A stretch of 64,000 nt of DNA from contig NZ_CP019437.1 of the NCBI RefSeq assembly GCF_001940525.2, forward strand, positions 1,090,501-1,154,500, read 5' to 3'. This document shows positions 1-8,150 of the stretch, piece by piece. The translations under genes and the position numbers were made by a program. The notes below the pieces were generated by a model. It saw only the letters and a list, made by a program, of their open reading frames with translations, was not told the DNA's origin and made no database searches. Each line of letters begins with the position of its first letter. The stretch's first letter is position 1. Origin of the DNA: Thioclava nitratireducens (GTDB lineage: Bacteria > Pseudomonadota > Alphaproteobacteria > Rhodobacterales > Rhodobacteraceae).

Positions 1-48
1 AAATGAAAAGCGTAAACAGCCGGCGTCTTCCCATCGGATGAGGCCATC

Positions 49-969
49 ATGTCCGCAATCGACTTCCCTCCAGCGAAACGCTCCATGTCAGACGGCAGTG
101 CGCTCTCCCTAAGCGCGCTGGCGGCAATCTTCTGGGGCACCAATTTCGAGGCGACCCGCGTCGCTCTCGAACATCTCTCTCCCTGGACCGCTGCCGCGAG
201 CCGCTTCGCGATCGCAGCGGTTGCGATCGTGATCTGGCTCGGGGTTTCGCGCGGGATCAATTTTCAGGTGCTCAAGCGTAACTGGCCCGCCTTCGCGGTT
301 CTCGGCGTCGCCGGGGTCACGGGCTTCAACGCCGCCCTGTTTCTGGGGATGCAAAGTTCGAGCCCGGTCACCGCTGCCCTGATCATGGGCACGACGCCGC
401 TGACGACCAATCTGCTCGATGCGCTGGCTCAAAGACGCCTGCCGAAAGGGACCGCGATCGTCGGAATGATCGTGAGCTTCGTCGGCGTCGCGATGACGGT
501 CGGAGCGTTCTCGGGAACGCGGTTCTCCGGCGGCGACATTCTCATCCTGATCGGTAGCATCGGCTGGTCGCTCTACTCCATCGGATGCCGCAGTTGGGTG
601 CGCGAGGCATCTGCGGTGGAAACCGCGACCTGGACAATGGTCTTCGGAGCGTTCGGGCTCGTGGTGATCTCCCTGTTCGTCGGAAATCCTGTGCAAGAAC
701 TGGTGCAGTCTGGGTCGGTCACCCAGTTGCTGGTTCTCTACATGGCACTGGGCGGCTCGGTCCTGGCCTATCTGTTCTGGCAGGTCGGCATTTCGGTGCG
801 GGGGCCGGCCGCGACCTCGGTCCTCTTCAACCTCGTCCCTGTCGCCGCGCTTCTCGTCGCGATCGCCTTCGGGCGGATGCCCGGCTGGCAACAGATTCTG
901 GGTGTGTTCGTCGCCATCCTTGGCGTGTTGCTCGCAAGCGGCCGGCTTCGTCTGCCCGGTCGCAACTGA
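49..969 (+). CDS. DMT-superfamily (EamA) transporter
   Basis: Integral membrane drug/metabolite transporter of 306 aa, the usual size for a ten-helix EamA carrier. Two repeated EamA halves are visible: one begins near residue 18 with the family-typical FWGTNF stretch, the other near residue 160 with a GDILILIGSIGWSLYS helix. Alternating hydrophobic segments fill the whole length and there is no signal peptide. The ATG is preceded by GATGAGG. Substrate cannot be read from sequence; family members export amino acids, nucleosides or other small metabolites. It stands alone on the plus strand ahead of a small DUF1127 gene, and nothing ties it to the sugar-acid genes downstream. Confidence 0.9.
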   Translation: MSAIDFPPAKRSMSDGSALSLSALAAIFWGTNFEATRVALEHLSPWTAAASRFAIAAVAIVIWLGVSRGINFQVLKRNWPAFAVLGVAGVTGFNAALFLGMQSSSPVTAALIMGTTPLTTNLLDALAQRRLPKGTAIVGMIVSFVGVAMTVGAFSGTRFSGGDILILIGSIGWSLYSIGCRSWVREASAVETATWTMVFGAFGLVVISLFVGNPVQELVQSGSVTQLLVLYMALGGSVLAYLFWQVGISVRGPAATSVLFNLVPVAALLVAIAFGRMPGWQQILGVFVAILGVLLASGRLRLPGRN

Positions 970-1068
970 GGGCGCCCTCAGGCGAACTTGAAGCTTCCGT
1001 GATGCCTTCGGCCGGAACATGGCTCTGGCTGAGGGGCGTCAGATCGCCCCCAAGAGAGCATCTGTCCC

Positions 1069-1257
1069 ATGAAGAACCTGCTCTCGCGTCTCGCGTGTCG
1101 TCTCCGAAAACGACGCCGCTTCACCGACCCGCGAGATCTCCCGCCTGCACTTCTGCGCGACATCGGTCTCGAGGCGCATCTTTCTCGGTCGGATATTCGA
1201 ATGAGCGGGCCGAGGCCGAACCGATCAATGCCGCCGGAAGCCGATCGCTGCAGATGA
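1069..1257 (+). CDS. DUF1127 small protein
   Basis: A 62-aa basic protein with a central LLRDIGL followed by SRSDIR, the hallmark of DUF1127 (YjiS-like) proteins that are abundant in alphaproteobacteria. Its N-terminus (KNLLSRLACRLRKRRR) is strongly cationic. Known DUF1127 proteins have roles in RNA turnover, phosphate or stress responses; no specific role can be assigned here. The gene is monocistronic and is followed by a perfect hairpin. The last 15 residues are Pro/Arg rich and not conserved in type. Confidence 0.72.
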   Translation: MKNLLSRLACRLRKRRRFTDPRDLPPALLRDIGLEAHLSRSDIRMSGPRPNRSMPPEADRCR

Positions 1258-1292
1258 AGCGCGATTATCCCGGTTGATCGTCCCGATGAGCT

Positions 1293-1326
1293 GGCTCAGC
1301 CCGACCATATCCGGCCGGGCTGAGCC
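1293..1326. terminator. Convergent hairpin terminator
   Basis: Perfect 11-bp inverted repeat GGCTCAGCCCG / CGGGCTGAGCC with a 12-nt loop, lying between the convergent DUF1127 gene and the dehydrogenase gene that ends at 1351. No strong T-tract follows, so it may act in both directions or as an mRNA end-stabilising hairpin. Confidence 0.7.
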
Positions 1327-1350
1327 GTCGCTTCCGGGAGGTGCGTGGGC

Positions 1351-2244
1351 TCAGTCGAGCCCGTTCGCGCGTGCAACGAAATCCGCGAGATGCGGCACGT
1401 AATCTTCAGGGCCGTCGCCGCCGGTGGCCATTGCCATCGCGAAGGCGTTCTTGGCCGTGCTGGCGAGCGGCGTTGCGACAGTGGCGGCATTCGCCATCGA
1501 CTCGACGTAGCGCAAATCCTTGTAGGCGTTGGCGAGGGTGAACTTGTGCGCCTCGCGGTTGCCCTCGAGCGCGTAGCCCATGAAGGTCTGGTAGAAGCCG
1601 CAATCCATCCGGCCGCCCCGGATCACCTTGTCGAACTGCTCGATCGGAATGCCCACCTTGCGCGACAGTGCGAGGGCTTCGGAATAAAGCGCGGCATAGC
1701 CCAGCGAGATGAAGTTGTTGAGCAGCTTCATGCGGTGGCCGTCGCCAAGGCTGCCGACGCGTACGATCTTGCCCGCCCAGGTGTCGATCACGGGCTCGAT
1801 GCGCGTGAACAGCTCTTCATCCGCGCCGACCATGCAATCGAGCGTGCCTTCCCAGGCCTCTTTCGGGGTGCGGCTGAGCGGCGCGTCGGCATAGGCGACG
1901 CCGATCTCTTCCATGTCCTCTGCGAGCTTCATCGTCACGGTCGGCTCGCCGGTCGAGCAGTCCACGATGACGCTGCCCTCTTTCAGGCCCGGAGTCAGCT
2001 TTGCGACCGCCTCGGCGGCTTCCGGCGCGCCGGTGAGGCACAGGAAGATGATCGAGGAGCGCGACGCGAGGTCTTCATAGGAGGTCGCCTCGGTCGCCCC
2101 GCGCGAGACCAGGTCCTCGATCGGCTTGCGGTTGCGGTGGGCGATCACGGTCAGCGGATAGCCTTTCTCGACGATGTTCTTGGCCATGCCGTGGCCCATC
2201 AGGCCGGTGCCGATGAAGCCGATGGTTTCCTGGGTCTTAGTCAT
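1351..2244 (-). CDS. NAD(P)-dependent beta-hydroxyacid dehydrogenase
   Basis: A 297-aa member of the 3-hydroxyisobutyrate/tartronate-semialdehyde/threonate dehydrogenase family. The dinucleotide-binding GFIGTGLMGHGM lies at residues 9-20 and the catalytic Lys is K173 in GHRMKLLNN. The usual substrate-binding loop DAPVSGG is replaced by DAPLSRTPKEAWEG (120-133), so the substrate may differ from the classical enzymes. It is the last gene of a minus-strand operon behind otnK and otnC (39-nt gap). It may handle a second epimer of a four-carbon sugar acid or reduce tartronate semialdehyde; this is inference. The start has a GCGGAG ribosome-binding site. Confidence 0.85.
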   Translation of the reverse strand: MTKTQETIGFIGTGLMGHGMAKNIVEKGYPLTVIAHRNRKPIEDLVSRGATEATSYEDLASRSSIIFLCLTGAPEAAEAVAKLTPGLKEGSVIVDCSTGEPTVTMKLAEDMEEIGVAYADAPLSRTPKEAWEGTLDCMVGADEELFTRIEPVIDTWAGKIVRVGSLGDGHRMKLLNNFISLGYAALYSEALALSRKVGIPIEQFDKVIRGGRMDCGFYQTFMGYALEGNREAHKFTLANAYKDLRYVESMANAATVATPLASTAKNAFAMAMATGGDGPEDYVPHLADFVARANGLD

Positions 2245-2283
2245 TGGATACTCCGCTTGGGTCGATAGGTCGTGAAATTCGGA

Positions 2284-2922
2284 TCAGAGATTGAAGCGCT
2301 CCCGCAGGTCGGCGACCTGCGCCGGGGTCAGCGGGCGGATCGCGTGGCCCTGCAGGGCGAGGAACAGTTTGGAGGTCTCCTCCAGCTCTTCGGCGGCATA
2401 TTGCGCGTTCGACAGGCTGGTGCCCGCGACGACAGGGCCGTGATTGGCGAGCAGCACCGAATGATGCGCGCTGGCGAGCGAGCGTACGGCCTCGGCCAGT
2501 TCGGGATCGCCCGGCGCGTAGTAGGGCACGAGCGGCAGCTTGCCCACGCGCATCACGTGATAGGCCGTGAGCGGCGGCAGCACGTCCTCGGGATCGATGT
2601 CGCGCAGGATCGAGACGGCCGTCGAGTGGGTCGAGTGCAGATGGATCACCGCGCCCGCTTCCTGACGCTCGTCATACATCGCGAAATGCAGGAAGGATTC
2701 TTTGGTCGGCTTGTCGCCCGAGACGAAGTTGCCGTCCTGGTCGAAAAGGGAGATCCGGGCCGGATCGAGCGTGCCGAGCGAGGCATTGGTGGGCGTCATC
2801 AACCAACCGCCATCGGGCAGCCGCGCCGAGATATTGCCGGAAGACCCGGCGGTAAGGCCGCGATCGAAGAGCGAGCGCCCGATGGTGCAGATCTGGTCGC
2901 GCAGGCGCGTTTCGTCAGACAT
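2284..2922 (-). CDS. otnC: 3-oxo-tetronate 4-phosphate decarboxylase (class II aldolase)
   Basis: A 212-aa class II aldolase/adducin-family enzyme. The metal-binding HLH pair is at H94/H96 in VIHLHSTHST, with a third His in LANHGPVVAG near residue 150 and an acidic residue in TKESFLHF near 75. In the characterised four-carbon acid-sugar pathway OtnC decarboxylates 3-oxo-tetronate 4-phosphate to dihydroxyacetone phosphate and CO2. Its start codon overlaps the end of otnK by 8 nt, so the two are translationally coupled. Other class II aldolases (e.g. fuculose-phosphate aldolase) are alternatives by fold alone, but the neighbouring otnK, ltnD and otnI make OtnC the best reading. Confidence 0.88.
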   Translation of the reverse strand: MSDETRLRDQICTIGRSLFDRGLTAGSSGNISARLPDGGWLMTPTNASLGTLDPARISLFDQDGNFVSGDKPTKESFLHFAMYDERQEAGAVIHLHSTHSTAVSILRDIDPEDVLPPLTAYHVMRVGKLPLVPYYAPGDPELAEAVRSLASAHHSVLLANHGPVVAGTSLSNAQYAAEELEETSKLFLALQGHAIRPLTPAQVADLRERFNL

Positions 2923-4192
2923 GTTCGGCCTCCGGCTCCAGAAGGTCCCACGCCTTGAGGAAGAAATCCTCGGCGCCGAAATTGCCTGATTTGAGCGCGA
3001 GCGCGAGGCGCGGGCCGGAGAGGCTCATCGTCCACGGCACGCCGGGGTCGATCTCGGGGCCGATGTCGAGCAGGCGCACACCGAGCGCCGTCGTCACCGC
3101 GCCTGACGTTTCGCCGCCCGCGATCAGCATGCGGGTAAACCCGGCGTCGCGCAGGCGTTCGGCGATTGCGGCCAGCGTGTCTTCGACCAGTGCGCCGGAG
3201 GCGTCTCGGCCCAGACGGGACTGGATCTTGCCGAGCTGCGCCGGATCTGCGCTGGAATAGATCAGGGGGGTGCTGTCGGCGGGTTGTGCGATGGCCCAAT
3301 CGGCGATCTCATCCGCGCTCTGTCGGCCTTCGGTCAGCGCCTCCACGTCGAGCGCAAGACTCGGCAGCCCTGCCGCCTGAGCGGCCGCGATCTGGCCGCG
3401 GGTCGCGACCGAGCAGGAGCCCGCGAGGATCGCGCTGCGACCCTCCGGGGCTGGCATTCGATCCGGGGCGCTATGCGCGTCGCTCTGGTCGCGAAGCGCT
3501 GCGGCGAGGCCCAGACCGATGCCCGAGCCGCCGGTGATCAGCGGCATCTCCGCGCAGGCCGCGCCGAGCGTCATCAAGTCCGATTCGTCGATCGTGTCGG
3601 TGACGACGACACGGGTGCCAGCGCTGCGGGCGGTCTCAAAGGCCTTGCGCAGCGCGGCCTCTCCCTGCCTGATCGTCGTGACGTCGATCAGGCCGACTTT
3701 CAGCGTCGTCTGCCGCCCCAGAACCCGCACCAGATCGGGGTCGCGCATCGGGGTGAGCGGGTGGTCCTTGAGCGGGCTTTCCGACAGCAGACGGTCGCCC
3801 ACGAAAAGGTGGCCCTTGTAGACCGTGCGCCCGGTCGCCGGGAAGGCGGGGCAGGCGATGGTCAGGGGCGTGCCGGTGAACTCCATCAGGGCCTCGGTGA
3901 CCGGCCCGATATTGCCGTGGTCGGTGGAGTCGAAGGTCGAGCAATATTTGAACATCAGGCGTTGCGCCCCGGCCGCGCGCAGGGCTTTCGCCGCTTTCAG
4001 CGACAGCTCTACCGCGTCGCCTGCCGGAATGGTACGCGACTTCAGCGCGACCACCACCGCATCGGCGCCCGACAGGTCCATTTGCGGCCCCGGCAGGCCG
4101 ATAACCTGCCGCGTCTTCAACCCGCTGCGTGACAGCATCAGGCACAGGTCAGTGGCGCCGGTAATATCGTCGGCGACCGCTCCGATCAGCAT
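2915..4192 (-). CDS. otnK: 3-oxo-tetronate kinase (DUF1537/Otn family)
   Basis: A 425-aa kinase of the four-carbon acid sugar kinase family. The N-terminal domain starts with IGAVADDITGATDLCLML, the family signature. The C-terminal nucleotide-binding domain carries LIAGGETSGAVTTALGVRLLD and GPEIDPGVPW. It phosphorylates 3-oxo-tetronate at O4 using ATP. The reading frame is open to 4255, but ATG at 4192 is chosen because GGAGGAA sits just upstream and the DUF1537 domain begins there. It heads the minus-strand otnK-otnC-dehydrogenase operon, divergent from ltnD, with a candidate operator between them at 4297-4312. Confidence 0.9.
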   Translation of the reverse strand: MLIGAVADDITGATDLCLMLSRSGLKTRQVIGLPGPQMDLSGADAVVVALKSRTIPAGDAVELSLKAAKALRAAGAQRLMFKYCSTFDSTDHGNIGPVTEALMEFTGTPLTIACPAFPATGRTVYKGHLFVGDRLLSESPLKDHPLTPMRDPDLVRVLGRQTTLKVGLIDVTTIRQGEAALRKAFETARSAGTRVVVTDTIDESDLMTLGAACAEMPLITGGSGIGLGLAAALRDQSDAHSAPDRMPAPEGRSAILAGSCSVATRGQIAAAQAAGLPSLALDVEALTEGRQSADEIADWAIAQPADSTPLIYSSADPAQLGKIQSRLGRDASGALVEDTLAAIAERLRDAGFTRMLIAGGETSGAVTTALGVRLLDIGPEIDPGVPWTMSLSGPRLALALKSGNFGAEDFFLKAWDLLEPEAEHV

Positions 4193-4296
4193 GGAAATTC
4201 CTCCCTCGGTCCACAGATCGCCGATCGCCCCGACGGCGCGGGGCGGCGATTTCACATAGCCCTTGCAAAGCCGTCGCGGCTCAGGCTAACGATGTA

Positions 4297-4312
4297 ATGA
4301 CAACGCTATCAT
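4297..4312. promoter_or_regulatory. Candidate LacI-family operator (otnK/ltnD)
   Basis: ATGACAACGCTATCAT, an imperfect palindrome centred on CG between the divergent otnK and ltnD genes. It differs at two positions from the perfect palindrome ATGACAGCGCTGTCAT at 7937-7952, so one regulator probably binds both. The LacI protein encoded at 13010-14035 is the natural candidate. Confidence 0.65.
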
Positions 4313-4390
4313 TCCAGCAATGCAAGCGCAAGACGGACGCTGGAAGGGGGCAGGTTGAGACTAGAAATCGGCGATTGAGAGGTATTCCGC

Positions 4391-5317
4391 ATGAAGTCAC
4401 CCCAAGAGACGAAGGTCTGTGTCATCGGTTTGGGATCGATGGGCTTCGGCATGGCCGAGAGCTTGCTGCGAGACGGGTTCGCGGTGACGGGCGTCGATGT
4501 GAATGCCGATGCGATGGAGCGCTTTGCGGCGCTTGGCGGCGCGGTTGCAGCCGACCCTGCGACGGGGGCGCAAGATGCGGAACTGGTGATCGCCGTGGTC
4601 GTCAATGCCGACCAGACAGAGCAGGTGCTTTTCGGACCGGGCGGCGCCGTCGCGACCATGTCCGAGGGCGGCGTGGTGATGTCCTGCGCCACGATGGCCC
4701 CCGATTTGGCGCGTGTCTTCGCCAAGCGCTGCGCCGCGGCGGGCGTGACCTATCTCGATACACCGATCAGCGGTGGTGCTCAGCGTGCCGCCAGCGGTGA
4801 GTTGACGATCATGGGCTCGGGCCCGGCGGCGGCTTTTGCCCGCATTCGCCCGGCGCTCGATAGTGTCGCCGCCAAGGTCTACGAGCTTGGCGAGGAGGCA
4901 GGCACGGGCGCGGCCTTCAAGGTGGTCAATCAACTTCTCGCCGGTGTGCATATCGCGGCGGCCTGTGAGGCGATCACCTTCGCCAAGGCGATGGATCTGG
5001 ACCTGGAGAAAGTCTACGAGGTGATCACCGCGTCAGCGGGCAATTCGTGGATGTTCGAGAACCGCGTGCCGCACGTGCTCGAGGGCGATTACAGCCCGCG
5101 CAGCGCGGTGGATATCTTCACCAAGGATCTCGGGATCGTGGCGGATATCGGGCGGGACCTGAAATTCCCGACACCGATCGCCGGGACGGCTCTGCAGATG
5201 TTCGTGATGACGGCGGCGGCCGGGATGGGGCGCGACGACGATGCCTCTGTCGCGCGGATGCTGGCGAATATCGCGGGGCTCGATCTGCCTGATGCAGCGC
5301 CCGCAAGCGAGGGCTGA
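4391..5317 (+). CDS. ltnD: L-threonate dehydrogenase
   Basis: A 308-aa beta-hydroxyacid dehydrogenase that oxidises L-threonate to 2-oxo-tetronate with NAD in the four-carbon acid-sugar pathway. It has the Rossmann motif VIGLGSMGFGM (11-21), an intact substrate loop DTPISGGAQRA (123-133) and catalytic K177 in FKVVNQLL. It is followed after 3 nt by otnI and is divergent from otnK, the usual otn gene association. GAGAGG precedes the ATG. Specificity for threonate rather than another hydroxyacid is inferred from context. Compare the paralogue at 1351-2244, whose loop is altered. Confidence 0.88.
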   Translation: MKSPQETKVCVIGLGSMGFGMAESLLRDGFAVTGVDVNADAMERFAALGGAVAADPATGAQDAELVIAVVVNADQTEQVLFGPGGAVATMSEGGVVMSCATMAPDLARVFAKRCAAAGVTYLDTPISGGAQRAASGELTIMGSGPAAAFARIRPALDSVAAKVYELGEEAGTGAAFKVVNQLLAGVHIAAACEAITFAKAMDLDLEKVYEVITASAGNSWMFENRVPHVLEGDYSPRSAVDIFTKDLGIVADIGRDLKFPTPIAGTALQMFVMTAAAGMGRDDDASVARMLANIAGLDLPDAAPASEG

Positions 5318-5320
5318 GCG

Positions 5321-6091
5321 ATGCCCAGATTTGCCGCCAACCTGACGATGATGTTCACCGAGCACGAGTTTCTCGACCGCTTCGCCGCGGCGAAAAAGGC
5401 CGGGTTCGATGCGGTCGAATATCTCTTTCCCTACGACCAACCGCCCGAGGCGATCGCGGAGCGGCTGCGGGCGCAAGGCCTGACGCAGGCGCTCTTCAAT
5501 CTGCCGCCCGGCAACTGGGAGGCGGGTGATCGCGGGCTGGCCGCATTGCCGGATCGCGCCGAGGAATTCCGCGCCTCGATCGACACTGCTTTGCGCTATG
5601 CCGAGGCGACCGGGGTCGGGCGCGTGCATGTGATGAGTGGGCTCGCCTCGCGCCAAGATGTGACCGCGCTGACCGCCTATCGCGACTCGTTGCGGAGGGT
5701 CTGTGATGCGGCCGGGGCACAGGGGCTCGATGTAGTGATCGAGCCGATCAACACGCGCGACATGCCGGGCTATTTTCTGGATGATTTCAGCTTCGCTGCC
5801 GATCTGATCGCGGAGCTTGGGCTGCCCAATCTCAAGCTGCAATTCGACATCTATCACCGCCAGATTCTGCACGGGGACGTGCTGATGGGGCTGCGGGAGA
5901 TGGCGCCGATCATCGGGCATGTTCAGATCGCCGCGGTGCCGGATCGGCACGAGCCAGGAACCGGCGAGCTCGACGACGCGCGCATTCTGCGCGAACTGGA
6001 CGCACTGGGCTATGAAGGGTTCGTGGGCTGCGAATACCGCCCGGCAGGCCGGACAGAGGATGGTCTGGACTGGATGCGCGCCTTCGCCTGA
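5321..6091 (+). CDS. otnI: 2-oxo-tetronate isomerase (hydroxypyruvate isomerase family)
   Basis: A 256-aa TIM-barrel protein of the AP-endonuclease-2/hydroxypyruvate-isomerase family. MPRFAANLTMMFTE at the N-terminus and VIEPINTRDMPGYFLDD near 140-157, with a metal-binding Glu, are characteristic; LQFDIYHRQ and GCEYRPAG further on carry more ligands. In the otn pathway it interconverts 2-oxo- and 3-oxo-tetronate. It lies 3 nt after ltnD. Hydroxypyruvate isomerase (Hyi) is the alternative from sequence alone, but the complete otn set favours OtnI. Its coding end lies inside a hairpin shared with the convergent aldo/keto reductase gene. Confidence 0.88.
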   Translation: MPRFAANLTMMFTEHEFLDRFAAAKKAGFDAVEYLFPYDQPPEAIAERLRAQGLTQALFNLPPGNWEAGDRGLAALPDRAEEFRASIDTALRYAEATGVGRVHVMSGLASRQDVTALTAYRDSLRRVCDAAGAQGLDVVIEPINTRDMPGYFLDDFSFAADLIAELGLPNLKLQFDIYHRQILHGDVLMGLREMAPIIGHVQIAAVPDRHEPGTGELDDARILRELDALGYEGFVGCEYRPAGRTEDGLDWMRAFA

Positions 6092-6104
6092 GACGAAGGC
6101 GCGC
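6076..6104. terminator. Convergent hairpin at otnI end
   Basis: Perfect 11-bp stem GCGCGCCTTCG / CGAAGGCGCGC with a 7-nt loop spanning the otnI stop codon, just before the end of the convergent aldo/keto reductase gene. It probably serves as a bidirectional terminator. Confidence 0.65.
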
Positions 6105-6110
6105 CCCTTA

Positions 6111-7166
6111 TCAGCTTTCGATGTAATCGCGATGAAGCGCCCAGTCGCCCGGGCTGAACCGGTCCGAGGCGAATTGCTGCTGGTGCCAATAGGGATAGAT
6201 CACGGGCAGCTTGCTGACCTCGTGCAGGCGCTTCAGCTCGTCCTCGCTCAGCTCCAGATCCACGGCGCGGAAATTGTCGCGGAACTGCTGTTCATTGCGT
6301 CCGCCTATGACGAGCGAGCTGATCGCGGGACGCGTCAGCAGCCACGCCAGCGCGACCTGCGCCGCCGAGACCCCATGCGCGTCACCGATCTCGACCAGCG
6401 CATCGACGATGTTCCACAGCTTCTCCTCGTCGCGGATCGGCGGCTCGGTCCAGCCCGCGAATTGCCGCGAGCCTTCCGGCGTGTCCTTGCCTCGGCGATG
6501 CTTGCCCGACAGCAGACCGGCGGCGAGCGGGCTCCAGACCAGTACGCCCAGCCCCTGATCGACCGAGATCGGCAGCAATTCGTATTCCGCCTCGCGGGCC
6601 TCGAGTGTGTAGTGAATCTGCTGCGCCACGAAGCGCTCGCGCAGGCTCCGGTCGCTGACGCCGAGGGCCTTCATGATGTGCCAACCCGAGAAGTTCGAGC
6701 AGGCGATGTAGCGGACCTTGCCCTGTTGCACGAGCGTGTCGAGCGCCGAGACCATCTCCTCCATCGGGGTCACGCCGTCCCATTCGTGCATGTGGTAGAT
6801 GTCGATGTGGTCGGTCCGCAGCCGCTTGAGCGAGCGTTCGCATTCGCGGATCAGGTGATAGCGCGAAAAGCCCTCGTCATTCGGCCCATCGGCGATCCGC
6901 ATCCGCGCCTTGGAGGAGATCAGCACGTCATCGCGCCGACCGTCGAGCACTTCGCCAAGGATATCTTCCGAGAGGCCGGTCGAGTACATGTTCGCGGTGT
7001 CGTAGAGGTTGATGCCGGCGTCGATGCAGGTGTCGACCAGCTTGCGCGCTTCGCTGACGCCTTGGGCGCCGACGGCCTTGAAAGCGCCTGCGCCCCCGAA
7101 CGTGAACGTGCCCATCGTGAGCACCGAAACCTTGAGTCCAGATCGTCCTAAGGTTCTGTATTTCAT
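6111..7166 (-). CDS. Aldo/keto reductase (first copy)
   Basis: A 351-aa soluble NAD(P)H-dependent aldo/keto reductase of the large YajO/Gas2-like group. It starts MKYRTLGRSGLKVS. The catalytic Asp/Tyr are in YDTANMYSTG, and the His-containing IDIYHMHEWDG lies near residue 120. ATG at 7166 is chosen over an upstream in-frame start because AGGAGGAGATATAC precedes it directly. It is closely related to the product of 23710-24750 along its whole length, including long identical stretches around HLIRECERSLKRLRTDHIDI. It probably oxidises or reduces a sugar or polyol taken up by the nearby ABC importer. It follows the racemase-like gene in one minus-strand operon. Confidence 0.88.
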   Translation of the reverse strand: MKYRTLGRSGLKVSVLTMGTFTFGGAGAFKAVGAQGVSEARKLVDTCIDAGINLYDTANMYSTGLSEDILGEVLDGRRDDVLISSKARMRIADGPNDEGFSRYHLIRECERSLKRLRTDHIDIYHMHEWDGVTPMEEMVSALDTLVQQGKVRYIACSNFSGWHIMKALGVSDRSLRERFVAQQIHYTLEAREAEYELLPISVDQGLGVLVWSPLAAGLLSGKHRRGKDTPEGSRQFAGWTEPPIRDEEKLWNIVDALVEIGDAHGVSAAQVALAWLLTRPAISSLVIGGRNEQQFRDNFRAVDLELSEDELKRLHEVSKLPVIYPYWHQQQFASDRFSPGDWALHRDYIES

Positions 7167-7206
7167 GTATATCTCCTCCTCTTGAGTATCGTTTGTCCAG
7201 GCGCGA

Positions 7207-7890
7207 TCAGCGCGCCAGAAGTCTTGCGACATGCGCGATGCCCAAGGTCGGGCTGGTCAGAACCGGCGGATCATCCGCACTCGTTTCGAGCCGTTGGAGC
7301 GCGCGCGCCATTGAGGCCTGTGCCAGAACCACCACGTCGTTTTCGCGGGCGAGCCGGGCGATGCCTTCGGCAACCCGCGCATCGTGCCCCTCGCGGTCGC
7401 CCGATTGCAGCGTCTCGAAGGCGCCCTCGACGACCTGGCTCGTGATGGCGCTGTCCGCCCCGGCCTCGCGGCTGACGCGCTCGATCAGCTCGGCGGTGGG
7501 CGTCAGCGTCGATTGCAGGGTCGCGAGCACACCGATGCGGCGGCCTTTTGCGACCGCTTCCTGTGCCATCCCCTCGTCGATGCGCATCAGCGGCACGGGG
7601 CAGAGCGGTGCGATGCGTTCGACCGCGCCGCCGAGGCTGGAGCAGGTCACGAGAACCGCCTCGGCCCCTGCATCGACCGCCGACCAGATCATGCCCGTCA
7701 GGCGGCGCGCCGTCATCGAACTGACCGATCCGTCGCGGATCGTCAGGCGCAGAAGGCTCTCGTCGAGCATGTTGAAAACTTTCCAGTCGGGCAGGTGGGC
7801 CTGCGCCAGGCCTTCAAGCTCCGGGATCAACCCGGCGACGGTATGGATCATCGCAAGGGAGCGAGGTGATTCGTGTCTTTCGTGATGCAT
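7207..7890 (-). CDS. Aspartate/glutamate/hydantoin racemase-family protein
   Basis: A 227-aa protein of the Asp/Glu racemase fold. Two family-type cysteine-region signatures are represented: VLVTCSSLGGAVE contains one Cys, while the second site reads VVLAQASMARAL, with Ala where a catalytic Cys is usual. It may therefore not be a classical two-base racemase. Related proteins sit in several sugar-acid clusters without a clear role. The frame is open to 8319, but ATG at 7890 has AAAGGAG at proper spacing and starts the domain (MIHTVAGLIPELEGL follows). First gene of the operon with the aldo/keto reductase, and divergent from the ABC permease. Confidence 0.8.
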   Translation of the reverse strand: MHHERHESPRSLAMIHTVAGLIPELEGLAQAHLPDWKVFNMLDESLLRLTIRDGSVSSMTARRLTGMIWSAVDAGAEAVLVTCSSLGGAVERIAPLCPVPLMRIDEGMAQEAVAKGRRIGVLATLQSTLTPTAELIERVSREAGADSAITSQVVEGAFETLQSGDREGHDARVAEGIARLARENDVVVLAQASMARALQRLETSADDPPVLTSPTLGIAHVARLLAR

Positions 7891-7936
7891 TCGCGGGCTC
7901 CTTTGTTGCGGTTGACGCGCTCTGGTCTCACTTGGC

Positions 7937-7952
7937 ATGACAGCGCTGTCAT
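7937..7952. promoter_or_regulatory. LacI-type operator 1 (racemase side)
   Basis: Perfect 16-bp palindrome ATGACAGCGCTGTCAT. On the minus strand it is directly preceded by GAATAT, a likely -10 element for the racemase/aldo-keto reductase operon, so a bound repressor would cover the transcription start. Confidence 0.75.
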
Positions 7953-8034
7953 ATTCGTGAGTATCATCATGGACCTGCTTCGATGACAAGCCGGAATGTC
8001 TCAAGCGCCTTGTTTGAAACGCTTTGACCGGGTT

Positions 8035-8049
8035 CGGAACTACGTTCCG
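8035..8049. repeat. Inverted repeat CGGAAC-TAC-GTTCCG
   Basis: A 6-bp perfect inverted repeat with a 3-nt centre between the two LacI-type operators. It could be a site for a second regulator; no family can be assigned from the sequence. Confidence 0.35.
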
Positions 8050-8107
8050 CAGGGGAGGGCGCGTCCTTCCGGCACCTGTCCTGACACAAGTTTTTGTTAT
8101 TTGCCGA

Positions 8108-8137
8108 TTGACAAGACGGCTTTGCGGTTCGCAATAT
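8108..8137 (+). promoter_or_regulatory. Sigma70-type promoter of importer operon
   Basis: TTGACA at 8108-8113 and CAATAT at 8132-8137, spaced by 18 nt. The palindrome TGACAGCGCTGTCA begins at the last base of the -10 box, a classical repressor position. It should drive the permease gene at 8318 and the operon that follows. Confidence 0.7.
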
Positions 8138-8150
8138 GACAGCGCTGTCA
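8137..8150. promoter_or_regulatory. LacI-type operator 2 (importer side)
   Basis: Perfect palindrome TGACAGCGCTGTCA overlapping the start of transcription of the importer operon. It is identical in 14 bp to the site at 7938-7951 about 200 bp away, a spacing that would permit looping by a tetrameric or dimer-of-dimers repressor. A degenerate copy, ATGGCAGCGCTAGCAT, follows at 8159-8174. Confidence 0.75.

Noticed and set aside
109..1020. Long antisense open frame opposite the DMT transporter gene
   Set aside because: Arg/Asp/His-rich translation typical of the antisense frame of GC-rich coding DNA; no ribosome-binding site or domain.
1014..1040. Possible EcfG promoter before the DUF1127 gene
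   Set aside because: GGAAC is present but the best downstream match is CGTC at an 18-nt spacer, outside the consensus.
1345..2268. Plus-strand 307-codon frame opposite the beta-hydroxyacid dehydrogenase
   Set aside because: Mirror frame of a recognised gene; low-complexity Arg/Ala/Asp content and no family match.
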